From NCBI GenBank assembly GCA_026874595.1, contig JAPPUL010000065.1:50272-114271 (forward strand): a stretch of 64,000 nucleotides of DNA, in the 5' to 3' direction. The number at the start of each line of letters is the position of its first letter. Within the stretch, counting starts at the first letter, position 1. This document shows, one piece after another, positions 25,928-35,300 of this stretch. The DNA comes from Sipunculus nudus. Taxonomy: Eukaryota; Annelida; Sipuncula; Golfingiida; Sipunculidae. Under the pieces are notes generated by a model. It saw nothing but the letters and a program-made list of their open reading frames with translations, was not told the DNA's origin and did no database searches. Both the position numbers and the translations under genes were made by a program.

Positions 25928-27442
25928 TTAATACCCACCCTCTTGTTGTTTCTTTTCTTTTTTCTTAATTTCTTCAGCTGTCATTGTTTGTAACAGTCCC
26001 CTCATATTAGGAAAATCTTGATAAATTGAATTAAACAATTCAACAACTTTTTCACTATCGACTTTTGCATTTATTCCTATAGTATTTAAAACAGTACCTA
26101 AACTATTCGCTAAAGTTTCAGTCGATGTACCTGCCGCCACCATCCATTCCATATCGTCTAAAATATCTACAGAAGTTATAGGCTTAAATTCAACTACTAA
26201 ATTTTCAACTGATAAATTCCTTCCTTTAGCTCGCATATGTTTTACAACTAAATCCTTAGCTCCTTGCCCTACCGCATTTTGGATAGCAATAAGTTTTCTT
26301 GAATAACGAGAAAACGACCTTAAATCCTCAGTCTTTTGTGTTCCAGATTCACTAAGTGATAAAGCCGTTAACGGCAATCCTGCACCTTGTGCTATCGCTC
26401 GTCTTGTTTTATCAAAATTGTCCCCCAAATTATCCGTATCCGAACGTGATAATTCGATTACCTCAGGTCGACCCTTTGTGTTCGGAAAAATAGGTATGAC
26501 TTTAACTTCAGATGCTATACGAACAATTTGCTCAGGTGTTAATTCGTTAACCCCAAAAGTTTTCGACACTACGTTTCCTATTACATATTGATATTTTTTA
26601 GTTATTCTATCTATTTCAGCAGGATTGTTAGTGTCACTAGCTGTAATTCCGATCAAATTAGGAGTTAAAGATTTTTTTAAAATTTTAGCTAAAGCCGCTA
26701 TTTGTAAAATATTTGCTTGTTTAATAGTAGCTATTACAGACATTAATACCGAGCGACCAACCCGACAATATTCTTTACTAAAGAAAAGAGAGTTAATTTT
26801 ATTTTTAGACGACTTTTTATTTCTAAATTTAATTTTACGTGGCAACAAACAAAAATGTACAATTTGTTCTGGAGGTAATTCAAATAAATGACTTCTTACC
26901 TCCTTTTCGTTATACAACAAAAATTTAACAGGTCCTTTGCTATCGTACACTCCTATCGTATTAACTAAATCTACATTATCATTTATTTCAACAATTCCTT
27001 TACCTTTTTGTGTTTCGACACTTAAAAAATATTCCCCATACAATATTAGCTCTTCTAATATATCGCCAATTAAATCATAAACTTTAAGTTCCTTTAAAAA
27101 TGTATTTATTTCTTTTTGAATTTGAGCGGAACCTTTTTTGTCGTTTTCGTCTCGATAAACAACAGTAAACAACTGTTTTCGTGCCATTGAATTAAACCCG
27201 TCATCTACAAAATAATCGATTATTGTTTGAACAATTTCCATTGACCTTATTTCGTCTATTGTTCGAATTATTTCATGTCGTGATTTTAATGAACTTACCA
27301 AAAATTGAAAATATTTAGACTTTATTTTTGTACCTTCAAAAGTTGAATCGTCCTCTAACCCAAAATCGGTAAGATTAACTTCCTCTGTTTTAACTGGAAA
27401 TTTCCCTTGTTCAGCCCATTTTTTTACGAACCAAAAATCCAT
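25928..27442 (-). CDS. portal protein (T4 gp20-like)
   Basis: 504-aa portal, the dodecameric ring through which DNA enters and leaves the head. Features include the N-terminal wing with SRHEIIRTIDEIRSMEIVQT, KQLFTVVYRD, and the 'ILEELILYGEYFLSVE' segment typical of gp20. The stem/crown region includes SRSDTDNLGDNFDKTRRAIA followed by LPLTALSLSESGTQKTEDLRSFSRYSRKL (in part). It lies directly after the large terminase. Length is close to T4 gp20 (524 aa). Confidence 0.88.
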   Translation of the reverse strand: MDFWFVKKWAEQGKFPVKTEEVNLTDFGLEDDSTFEGTKIKSKYFQFLVSSLKSRHEIIRTIDEIRSMEIVQTIIDYFVDDGFNSMARKQLFTVVYRDENDKKGSAQIQKEINTFLKELKVYDLIGDILEELILYGEYFLSVETQKGKGIVEINDNVDLVNTIGVYDSKGPVKFLLYNEKEVRSHLFELPPEQIVHFCLLPRKIKFRNKKSSKNKINSLFFSKEYCRVGRSVLMSVIATIKQANILQIAALAKILKKSLTPNLIGITASDTNNPAEIDRITKKYQYVIGNVVSKTFGVNELTPEQIVRIASEVKVIPIFPNTKGRPEVIELSRSDTDNLGDNFDKTRRAIAQGAGLPLTALSLSESGTQKTEDLRSFSRYSRKLIAIQNAVGQGAKDLVVKHMRAKGRNLSVENLVVEFKPITSVDILDDMEWMVAAGTSTETLANSLGTVLNTIGINAKVDSEKVVELFNSIYQDFPNMRGLLQTMTAEEIKKKEKKQQEGGY

Positions 27443-27457
27443 TGTTACAATACTCCT

Positions 27458-29305
27458 TTAAAAAAACAACCGTTTTATATTTTCGTTAATTTTTTTATCT
27501 TGATAATCGTCAAATATAGCTCTAATAAAAGAAGTGTCTTCTTTTTCCTCCTCTCCAACTAAATAAGGATGCCGAACGACAGTTTCGGAAGTTAAACACG
27601 AATAAACCGCCCCTGCTACCGCATCCGAACAATCTTTAGACATGTTAGGGGGGTGGTCGATTTTCTTACCGTTATCCTGTAACGACAACAATTCTTGTCT
27701 AAGCAAATCATGATCAGGTAATAATATTCCTTCCCTATAAATTAAATCCATTAAAAACAAGTAAGGGTCTCGGGATTTGTCTACCGATACAATGTCAACG
27801 TTCATTCCTTCAAGCTTCAATTGTTGCAAAGAATCCCGAGAATTATAACTATCAAAAGTTACTCTTTTTATAGGGTAACCTATATTCTTTAAAAACAACA
27901 AAAATTCTCGCATTTTGTATAAAGGTATCTCGCTACCTTCAATTGCTTTAATAGCTACAACCCAATCAACAAAATAAAACCGTTCAACTCGTTCAATCTC
28001 AATAACACTATTTTCCTCGCTATCATTTTTATTAGGAACGCTTCGTTTAGTTTCTTGCGGCTCAGCATAAACTGCCGCCATTCCTAGCCTATCTTTAGTA
28101 AGTCCTATGTCAACATGAATAAATCGATGAAATTCAGGACGCATTGGACGATAAACATAATCGGAATTTAAAAACCTTTCAATACGTTGTGATTTGTCAA
28201 ACATATCTAAGAAAAGTTCTTCTTTATTAAAAATTGGATGTATTCTCATTAAGTTATTTAACACATCTTTCGAACGTATTAAATTAGCTGTCGTAGCGGT
28301 TGCTATTCCCGCCTTATCTCGAATAGAATCGATTATATTAAGTTCAAAATCTTGTTTAAATTGTTCGGGAACATCTATAACCAAGGAAGGCGATACTCTA
28401 ACACTACTACTATCTTTTATTATATAAGGATCTTTTGTATCATCTCCTATAAACACTTTAAAAGTTTTATTGTTAATAGCTTTAAGTTCAGGACGAACTT
28501 TCCAAATGGGTAAATTTTTAATGGCATAAATTCCCGAATTTTCTACCGACGACGCTTTTTCTAATCGTTCGTTAACAAACGAAAAACCCAAATTTGGAGA
28601 AGATAAAAGCCACAACAAACCAGGCAAACGCCTTTCTTCTTGCATAAATCTAGACTGCATACCTGCTATAATTGAATTATAACTAGTTCGAGCTTGCTCG
28701 GACTTTTCTCGTTGAAAATTTCCCTCGTCCAAAATACCACCAAACACAGTTTTACCTATTGCGTGTTGATACATTGAACCGATAGCAATTTGAATACCTT
28801 TTCCAAAATGAATTATTGATTCTGTTTTACTTACCTTAATCTTTGCTTTTTTTTTAAAAAAATCAGATTCAGATACAAGCGATTTAAGAATATCTAAATT
28901 AATTTGTTCGACCGATTCCTTAGTTACTGAAAATATGATAAAGTTAATAATTGATCCTGGAATTAAATGATAGTAAGCTTGAGGATTTTTCATACATAAA
29001 AGTTTATATATATCGTATAATATAGAAGTTGCCGATACAAAACTTTTACCAATGCCTTTCGCACTCTGAACAACACATTCTTGATAAGGAGAACGTAAAG
29101 GATGCGGATATAAATCCTTTAATACATTTACCCAATAGGGAAATATAATCCGTCCAACAGTTTTACCTAAATAATAATCGTTAGTAATAAAAGTTTCAAC
29201 GTCTACAGGTTGTGTTGCATATGCACTATCAACCGATATCGATAACAATTCCTCTATTTGTTTAGTAGACAATGTCCGAAGATCGATTGGTTCATCAAGT
29301 TTCAT
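27458..29305 (-). CDS. terminase large subunit
   Basis: 615-aa DNA-packaging motor. The ATPase domain has a Walker A at SAKGIGKS (81-88) and a Walker B at GGILDEGN (Asp193, Glu194). The nuclease domain has FIHVDIGLTKDRLGMA (first metal-binding Asp), RVTFDSYNSRDS (second), and DCSDAVAGAVYSC near the end (third), the RNase H-like set of TerL. It pumps DNA into the prohead through the portal encoded next and cuts the concatemer. It overlaps the small upstream gene by 11 bases. Confidence 0.93.
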   Translation of the reverse strand: MKLDEPIDLRTLSTKQIEELLSISVDSAYATQPVDVETFITNDYYLGKTVGRIIFPYWVNVLKDLYPHPLRSPYQECVVQSAKGIGKSFVSATSILYDIYKLLCMKNPQAYYHLIPGSIINFIIFSVTKESVEQINLDILKSLVSESDFFKKKAKIKVSKTESIIHFGKGIQIAIGSMYQHAIGKTVFGGILDEGNFQREKSEQARTSYNSIIAGMQSRFMQEERRLPGLLWLLSSPNLGFSFVNERLEKASSVENSGIYAIKNLPIWKVRPELKAINNKTFKVFIGDDTKDPYIIKDSSSVRVSPSLVIDVPEQFKQDFELNIIDSIRDKAGIATATTANLIRSKDVLNNLMRIHPIFNKEELFLDMFDKSQRIERFLNSDYVYRPMRPEFHRFIHVDIGLTKDRLGMAAVYAEPQETKRSVPNKNDSEENSVIEIERVERFYFVDWVVAIKAIEGSEIPLYKMREFLLFLKNIGYPIKRVTFDSYNSRDSLQQLKLEGMNVDIVSVDKSRDPYLFLMDLIYREGILLPDHDLLRQELLSLQDNGKKIDHPPNMSKDCSDAVAGAVYSCLTSETVVRHPYLVGEEEKEDTSFIRAIFDDYQDKKINENIKRLFF

Positions 29306-29759
29306 TACTTTTAGTGTCCTTATCTTTATTTGACGATTTCTCTTCTTTTGCTCGTCGTTCTATTTCGTCTAATAACCGATTATGAAGTTGCTTAGCGTAT
29401 GGATCGGGTTCTGGTTTAATGTCGATATATTGTTCTTCTTTTCGTTCCTTCATTTTAGAAAATTCAAAATCAGATCGTGCATGTAAAGTAAGAGCTACCA
29501 TTTTTGCCATCACTAAATTACTTTTAAAATTAGATTCGTTCACTATCTTATAAAGATTTATTAACTCTTCAGAAGGTAACTCATTTAAGAAAGAAGGCTC
29601 TAATATTAAATCCTCTAACAATTTTATAGGCCCTTTCAATCGGTCAACTGTCGCCGCTTCGTTAAGCAAAACTTTTTCTACAATAGCTCCTAAAGTGAGT
29701 TTTTGATCGCTTGTAACAACATCAAATTCACCTCCATGCTCTTTCTTAATTTCGTCCAT
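29295..29759 (-). CDS. putative terminase small subunit, 154 aa
   Basis: Largely helical, charged protein ending in a disordered Lys/Glu/Ser tail. It overlaps the 5' end of the large-subunit gene, the normal place for TerS, which recognises phage DNA and regulates the motor. No helix-turn-helix is obvious. The ATG at 29759 is chosen over the TTG three codons upstream; ribosome site evidence is ambiguous. Assignment by position. Confidence 0.45.
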   Translation of the reverse strand: MDEIKKEHGGEFDVVTSDQKLTLGAIVEKVLLNEAATVDRLKGPIKLLEDLILEPSFLNELPSEELINLYKIVNESNFKSNLVMAKMVALTLHARSDFEFSKMKERKEEQYIDIKPEPDPYAKQLHNRLLDEIERRAKEEKSSNKDKDTKSNET

Positions 29760-30285
29760 CTTTCTCAAGATCCTTTTTCTTTGTTAACTTCTTTAATTTA
29801 TTATCCGTTATACTCTTAATATTGTAATCAGACCCTAACTTATACGTTAAAGCTATTGTTTCTATATATATAGACGATATTTTTTTGTAAAAGGCTACCA
29901 TATCCTTAACATCAAACTTACTTTTAACTGTATAAACTTTTGCCTTTCCAACCAAAAGTCTTAAATTATCTTCGAGTCTAGGTATATAGTCAACTAAAAG
30001 GTATTCAAGCCGATCTGGCAAATGTTCAAGTAACAAATTTTTTACCTCGGGTGCTTTGTCGAGTTGTAAAGATAGTAATTTACTCATGAATTTTAAAGCC
30101 TCGGCATAAGTTGCCGCCTCTTCTTTGAAAAGAGCAGATGCTTGCCTTAAATTTAATTGACTTGGTTTTTTCCCTCTATGAACTCCTGCTTGAATGTTTT
30201 TTAATGTTTGCTCAAGTTCAGGTAAATATCGCCTTAAGTAAAAATTTAATCGTTGCAATACAAAATCATTTATATTTTTACTCAT
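29746..30285 (-). CDS. hypothetical helical protein, 179 aa
   Basis: Almost entirely alpha-helical, with Leu-rich amphipathic stretches (FVLQRLNFYLRRYLPELEQ, LSLQLDKAPEVKNLLLEHLP). The C-terminus is basic (NKLKKLTKKKDLEKDGRN). Overlaps both neighbours by a few bases. It could equally be the terminase small subunit or a packaging co-factor. Confidence 0.45.
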   Translation of the reverse strand: MSKNINDFVLQRLNFYLRRYLPELEQTLKNIQAGVHRGKKPSQLNLRQASALFKEEAATYAEALKFMSKLLSLQLDKAPEVKNLLLEHLPDRLEYLLVDYIPRLEDNLRLLVGKAKVYTVKSKFDVKDMVAFYKKISSIYIETIALTYKLGSDYNIKSITDNKLKKLTKKKDLEKDGRN

Positions 30286-30676
30286 ACTCTTCCTCGCTAT
30301 TAAATCCGAAATAATGTGCGCTACAATTATATTTCATTGTCTTTAACAAACTTAAAATTTTACTCTCGGTTTTAGATTTACAAGAAAATTCCTGTAACGA
30401 CTTACTAGCCAAAAGCCAATCATTTAGTCGTTCCCCAAATTCCAACGCTTTCATTAAATGTTTTTCGGTAGGCATTTTATTAATTCCTAATGTCAAATGA
30501 AAGAACAAAAATACATGCTTCGAAAAATGTTCGTACAATAAGAATAAAGTAACAAAATCATATTTAAATCGAACAGCTATATATACAATAGCTAACGAAT
30601 ATTTATCTACCTTTATAAACAAGTCAAATTTAGCTTGTTTCTTTTTTCCTATGATCAAATCTCTTCCACCTTGCAT
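30278..30676 (-). CDS. hypothetical protein, 132 aa
   Basis: Hydrophobic central helices (YSLAIVYIAVRFKYDFVTLFLLY) next to a polar C-terminal half (EKHLMKALEFGERLNDWLL). No family recognised. The first 47 bases overlap the sigma-like gene upstream, and the first ATG lacks a ribosome site; the true start may be the TTG at 30658, after GGTGGAAGAG. Co-transcribed with packaging genes. Confidence 0.4.
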   Translation of the reverse strand: MQGGRDLIIGKKKQAKFDLFIKVDKYSLAIVYIAVRFKYDFVTLFLLYEHFSKHVFLFFHLTLGINKMPTEKHLMKALEFGERLNDWLLASKSLQEFSCKSKTESKILSLLKTMKYNCSAHYFGFNSEEEYE

Positions 30677-31211
30677 AGCGTGATAAAGGTGTTTGAATAC
30701 CTTGTTTATATAAAGTATCGATTTCTTGTAATTTACCTAAAGAAAACTTAATACTTTTAAAATTTCGATTAACTTCTCTTAAATTAAGAATACCATCCAA
30801 ATCAAACAACGTACTATCTATTTTTTGTTCGCTCGCAACTTTATTAAGAAATATCAAATCATTTGGGTCACAATTTATTTCTCGATTTGCTTTTGGCGAA
30901 CAATTAGCATTGGTTATTACTGTTTTTACAAGAGTATAAATATAATTGCCTAAACTTCCCTTTGACGGATTGAATAATTTACTAACTGCTAATTTTTCGT
31001 AAAGTAATCCCCAACAATCCATAAAAATGTCCTGATTATCTTCGTCATACATTGATTTATTATAAGAAAATTTCTTTAGTAAATGATAAATATAAGGCTT
31101 TAAATATCGAAAAAACTCCGACGAATTCGGACCATGCTTTTTATAAACATTGTTTAATTTAGTATAAAAGTCTTTTCTTAAAACTAATTTTACGTTAGCA
31201 CTTTTTCCCAT
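30630..31211 (-). CDS. putative phage sigma factor (region 2-like)
   Basis: 193 aa from the ATG at 31211. Residues about 33-102 match the shape of sigma-70 region 2: a helix FFRYLKPYIYHLLKKFSY, then acidic DEDNQDIFMDCWGLLYEKL (the 'Q..f..lw' core-binding helix), then PSKGSLGNYIYTLVKTVITN (the 'F..WL..I..N' DNA-melting helix). A small basic domain ends the protein (SRYARWKRFDHRKKE). It would direct host RNA polymerase to phage late promoters, as T4 gp55 does. I reject the longer reading from 31262 because that leader is a hairpin and AAAGGA sits six bases before this ATG. Located beside packaging genes. Confidence 0.6.
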   Translation of the reverse strand: MGKSANVKLVLRKDFYTKLNNVYKKHGPNSSEFFRYLKPYIYHLLKKFSYNKSMYDEDNQDIFMDCWGLLYEKLAVSKLFNPSKGSLGNYIYTLVKTVITNANCSPKANREINCDPNDLIFLNKVASEQKIDSTLFDLDGILNLREVNRNFKSIKFSLGKLQEIDTLYKQGIQTPLSRYARWKRFDHRKKETS

Positions 31212-31227
31212 AAATTCATCCTTTGTT

Positions 31228-31261
31228 TGTTGGTTAAACGATTTTAACCGCCTAACCAACA
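31228..31261 (-). promoter_or_regulatory. hairpin directly upstream of the sigma-like gene
   Basis: TGTTGGTTA (31228-31236) and TAACCAACA (31253-31261) form a perfect 9-bp inverted repeat. Inside it, GGTTAAA (31232-31238) and TTTAACC (31243-31249) can form a competing 7-bp stem with a CGAT loop. On the mRNA both sit immediately before the ribosome site at about 31218-31225. This suits translational control or a repressor site. Confidence 0.6.
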
Positions 31262-31283
31262 TAAAACTTATGGCAAATCTCGT

Positions 31284-31505
31284 CTATTTCGTCCACTTCC
31301 CACTACTGCCTTTTCGATTACGATAAGCTAAATAAGCTCCAACTGCAAAGTTTCCAAGCGAAACTAAACCTGCAGCTCCTTTAGATTCACCGCTTCCAAC
31401 CAATCCTAATGCCCACGCACCACACCCGACAAATAGTATCACGTTAACGACTAATACTATTTTTACCCAAGTTGGGTAACCTTTAAAAGTTTCAATCAAA
31501 CCCAT
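31284..31505 (-). CDS. small two-segment membrane protein, 73 aa
   Basis: Two hydrophobic stretches (WVKIVLVVNVILFVGCGAWAL and AAGLVSLGNFAVGAYLAY) separated by a Gly/Ser loop, with a basic tail RNRKGSSGKWTK. The layout suits a holin-like or inner-membrane protein. Its start overlaps the end of the outer-membrane protein gene by 14 bases, so both are made together. Function unknown. Confidence 0.55.
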   Translation of the reverse strand: MGLIETFKGYPTWVKIVLVVNVILFVGCGAWALGLVGSGESKGAAGLVSLGNFAVGAYLAYRNRKGSSGKWTK

Positions 31506-32316
31506 CGACTACTACCTCCTTTTTATTACTTAAATCCTTATCAAACCGAACTCGGATTTTACAACTAAAATCTCCGTCAAGTTCTTTATTATATAAAGAT
31601 AACGTTTTACTTTGATAATGCAAGTTATATCCTAAAACCAAGCTTACATGTTTATCGATTTCAATCTCAGTTTCTAAATTTAAAAGTAACACTAAATTAT
31701 ATGTTCCTCCAACATTCCAATAACCGTATAACTTTGGTTGTACATAAAAAGTTAATTTTCCACTATACTTCTTGGTACCGACTTGCAAAAAATAATAGTT
31801 ATTTAATCTATGATTAAACCGCTCAATTCCAAAAACAGACCGTATATTTTCAAACATATACGATATTCCAATAACAAAAAAAACTAACTCCCCCCTATAA
31901 GGAGTTAATCTTATTCCCAACCCTCCTAAAGCTCGCCTTTCTAAAAACTTAAAATCATTAAATTCATATTGCACAAACCCCTCAAACCCAATTAAGGAAG
32001 ATAATTGATAAATATAACGACTATGAACAATTACTCTTGATTTAAGGTTGTCTAAATTAACTTCTAATTCCGAACCTACATCAAACAAAAAAAAGTGTTG
32101 ATAACGATTATATATAGCAAACAAATCTAATACTAAGTTAGTTTTAGTTTGTGTTCCGTGCTTAAGTTTAAACGATAAATCAGAATGAACTTTTAAAAAA
32201 GTTTGAAGAGGTTTATAATCAATTGTTGATTGGTAAGATATTATTCGAGTATATCCAACTGACGCTAAAAAAAGAGATAAACCAAAACTACATAAAAATT
32301 TATTAATAATACTCAT
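31492..32316 (-). CDS. predicted secreted outer-membrane beta-barrel
   Basis: 274 aa with an N-terminal signal sequence (MSIINKFLCSFGLSLFLASVGYT). Alternating amphipathic strands fill the rest: KTNLVLDLFAIYNRYQHFFLFDVG, SRVIVHSRYIYQLSSLIGFEGFVQYEF (in part), LGIRLTPYRGELVFFVIGISYMF, VSLVLGYNLHYQ. The pattern is like DUF481/YdiY-type outer-membrane barrels. A phage could use it to change receptor display, block superinfection or aid lysis (inference). The candidate promoter touches the ATG, so the mRNA may be leaderless. The two-segment membrane gene overlaps its end. The family is assigned from strand pattern only. Confidence 0.6.
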   Translation of the reverse strand: MSIINKFLCSFGLSLFLASVGYTRIISYQSTIDYKPLQTFLKVHSDLSFKLKHGTQTKTNLVLDLFAIYNRYQHFFLFDVGSELEVNLDNLKSRVIVHSRYIYQLSSLIGFEGFVQYEFNDFKFLERRALGGLGIRLTPYRGELVFFVIGISYMFENIRSVFGIERFNHRLNNYYFLQVGTKKYSGKLTFYVQPKLYGYWNVGGTYNLVLLLNLETEIEIDKHVSLVLGYNLHYQSKTLSLYNKELDGDFSCKIRVRFDKDLSNKKEVVVDGFD

Positions 32317-32330
32317 ATATAATATATAAA
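32316..32330 (-). promoter_or_regulatory. candidate phage promoter, 15-base motif (copy 2)
   Basis: Exact copy of the 15-mer seen at 3982-3996. Upstream bases (to about 32353, through the end of the PolA gene) also resemble that site. The motif ends on the T of the ATG at 32316, so the start point would lie at or within the first codons; a leaderless message or a slightly different start is implied. Confidence 0.5.
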
Positions 32331-32348
32331 GACTTAACTTCTAATTTT

Positions 32349-35300
32349 TTACAAAAACTTAGGTTTATACTCATTTAATTTTGTTTTCCGAAAAGGAAAC
32401 GTCTCGCCAAACGATCTGCCCACGTCAAAAGAAACCGTTAACGGGTAAGCCCAATTCGGCAACTTAAACTCCATTAATTCCTCTAATAAATTCAAGTAAT
32501 GTAACAATTTATCACGCCTTACAACATAAGATATTTCGTCATGTATAGTAGCAACAAACTTTATTTCGTCATGGAATTCAGGATTTTTGAATATTTTTTC
32601 AAATAATTTAACTAAAGTTACTCGCATAATATCAGCCGCCGAACCTGATATACGGTGCGAGGGTATCAGTCGTTCGCCATGTTTTCTTAACTTCTCATTA
32701 GATAAATAAAACTGTAAATATCTAGGACGACCTAACAAAGTTCGTGTAACCCCCCCATTTTTATAAACTTCAGAACGTTCAGTTTTAATCCATCTTGAAT
32801 AACCTTGCATACTGTTCCAATAAGCTTTGTACAAATCATTACACTCATCCATTGACAAGTTAGAATTGGTTTTTAACGTCCAAGACGAATTATGCGTTAA
32901 ATACCCGTCAGCATAATAATGCTTAATCGGTCCTTCTTGAATCGATATATCATAACCGATTTTTACCCCACCTGGAGATATGTTCTTTAATCGAACAAAA
33001 TGATATTTATCTAGAAAGGAATATTTATTATTTAATCCTAACTTAGTTATTCTCGCCCGTAACATTTCAAGCGTAACTATTTTTTCAAACTCTAATTTGG
33101 AATCTTCTCGTTTAAAGCGGTTTATTAATTGTTGTATTAACCTTTTATCTTGAGGAAATAAAAACTTTTTAGGGCTTACCTTAAAAAGGTCTAAATCTTT
33201 TTTTTGTAAATAACAAACTACAGTTGTAATCTTAGTATTTTCCGCTTTATAAAGTTTTAATTGTATACCATAAGTCTTTAACAAAACCATAAAAGCTTTA
33301 ATTATATACTCTTCCTTTTTTCGAGTAACTTTATCTAATTTATTTAAATTACAAAACCGAAAAAAGACTCGATTTTGGAGAATATGAAAAGCCTTATTTG
33401 CCATCAACCCTTTAAAAAACCATTCAAGATATTTTTGGTCAACTCTTAAAAGAGTTGTTACACCTCGATATTCAACATTTTGCCCTAAATTCATTTTTAA
33501 TACTTCACATAAATAAGGACAATCTATCTCAACGAGATACTTAGTTGCCTTTTTAGAATCCGTTACAATTACATCAAATTTATACTGTTTTTTAGTTAAC
33601 TCCTCTTTTATTTGATTTATTAAATCCTTAAAAGGTAAAAACCTTACGTTATCTTTATCAATATAAAACTTTATTTTTTCATCTTGATAAAATTCCCGAC
33701 CAGTTTTAAAAAAAGACGTACCATACACGAACAAAACCAATTTCCGCAAAGCTTCCTCGTCTACAAAATTCAAAAAATTAAAGTCGTTTTTAATACCTGT
33801 CCAAGTATACGAAAATCTATCGGATATAAAATAATCGCCAATTATTAACTCACTTGCTTTAACTTCTTGAATTTTCCCATTTCGTAAAATAATAGCTCTA
33901 TGACCTAACGACATTTCTAACTTGGTTCCGTCATCAAACATTAGATTTAAAAAATCCTTTTCTCCTTGACGTAAAACCTTTCCCCCTTGAAAAGATTTAC
34001 CAGTCCATATCTTTTCTAAATCTCGAACCCTATCAACAATTCGATTATCGTAAATATTTTTTATTGTCAATAAACCTCTTTTTGTCAAAATCAAAGTATC
34101 TTCCGTAAAACATCCTAAATATTGCAACGAAAATGAGGCTATTTTAGCTTTCTTACGATTAACATTATTGTAATTCTCTTTCCCAAACATCTTAATAGCT
34201 AATTCTTTATGTGGATCTTTGTTGTTTGCAAACGCATCAACTAAAATATTATCATTTGAAAGTAGACCCGCCAAACGTACTTCTTGAGATTCATAATCAA
34301 TAGAAACAAAAACATAATCGTTACTTGGTACAGTGATAGCTCGCCTAACATTTAATTCTTTACTATAAGATTCTACATAATTTTTACCCTTCTCAACTTC
34401 GCTAACGTCTACCTCAGTAAACTCATATCCCAAAATATATTTAGGGTCTAATACATCGCCTTTTTTCTCCGCTTTAAAGTAAGCAACCTGAGGTTTAGTC
34501 AATGTTTGAAGATTCAAAGGCAAATAATAATTTGAATTCTTATCCGAACCTGAGATAATTCGTCCTGTTGGTGCTTTATAAATAAAATAATTAATACGTC
34601 CTTCTTTAAACTTAGCTAATTTCTCAATATAAGTCCCTACTTGCTTAACTAAAACTCGTCTTTCTTCAATAAGTCTAATAAGCGGATGGTCAATATTCTT
34701 TAACGCTGTTTGAGACACTTTCATATTTCCCGATGCGGTTCGTTGATTTGTGTCTAAACCTAACTTCTCAAGTAGCACACCTAATTGTTGAGTTGAATTT
34801 AAATTAATCTCCTCGCCTATTTCTTTATAAATCGTTTGTTCAATTTCATTCACTCGCTTTTGGATGTTTGGTAACATCTCTTTCATAGCGTTAGCATCGA
34901 CTGTAACTTTATTTGTTAAATAATAAGTCATAGCTTTTGCTAATCTGTTATCTAACTCAACTATAAACTTTGTTCGTTTATCTTGTAAAATTGACTTTAA
35001 CAAATCATATAGTCCAAACGTGTTAGCTGAATCCGAAACCGCATAATCTAAAACATCTTCAGAACTTATAAACTCCATCGTTTGCCCTTTATCGACAATA
35101 TCGCCATATTGAATAGGATTACGTCCAAGTAAAAGTTGAGACATCTCCTTAAGCCCATTTCGCTCTAAATTAGAATCAAAGTTATATACGAGAGCAAGTA
35201 CGTCCAAACATTTAACCTTATCTATATCAATTCCTTCTTTTTGTAACATCAATAAATCAAACGTCGAATTATAAAACAAAACTTTATTAGTATACAAAAG

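Noticed and set aside
31212-31262. N-terminal extension of the sigma-like protein from 31262
   Set aside because: The extension is encoded by the hairpin arms and has no ribosome site, while the ATG at 31211 has one.
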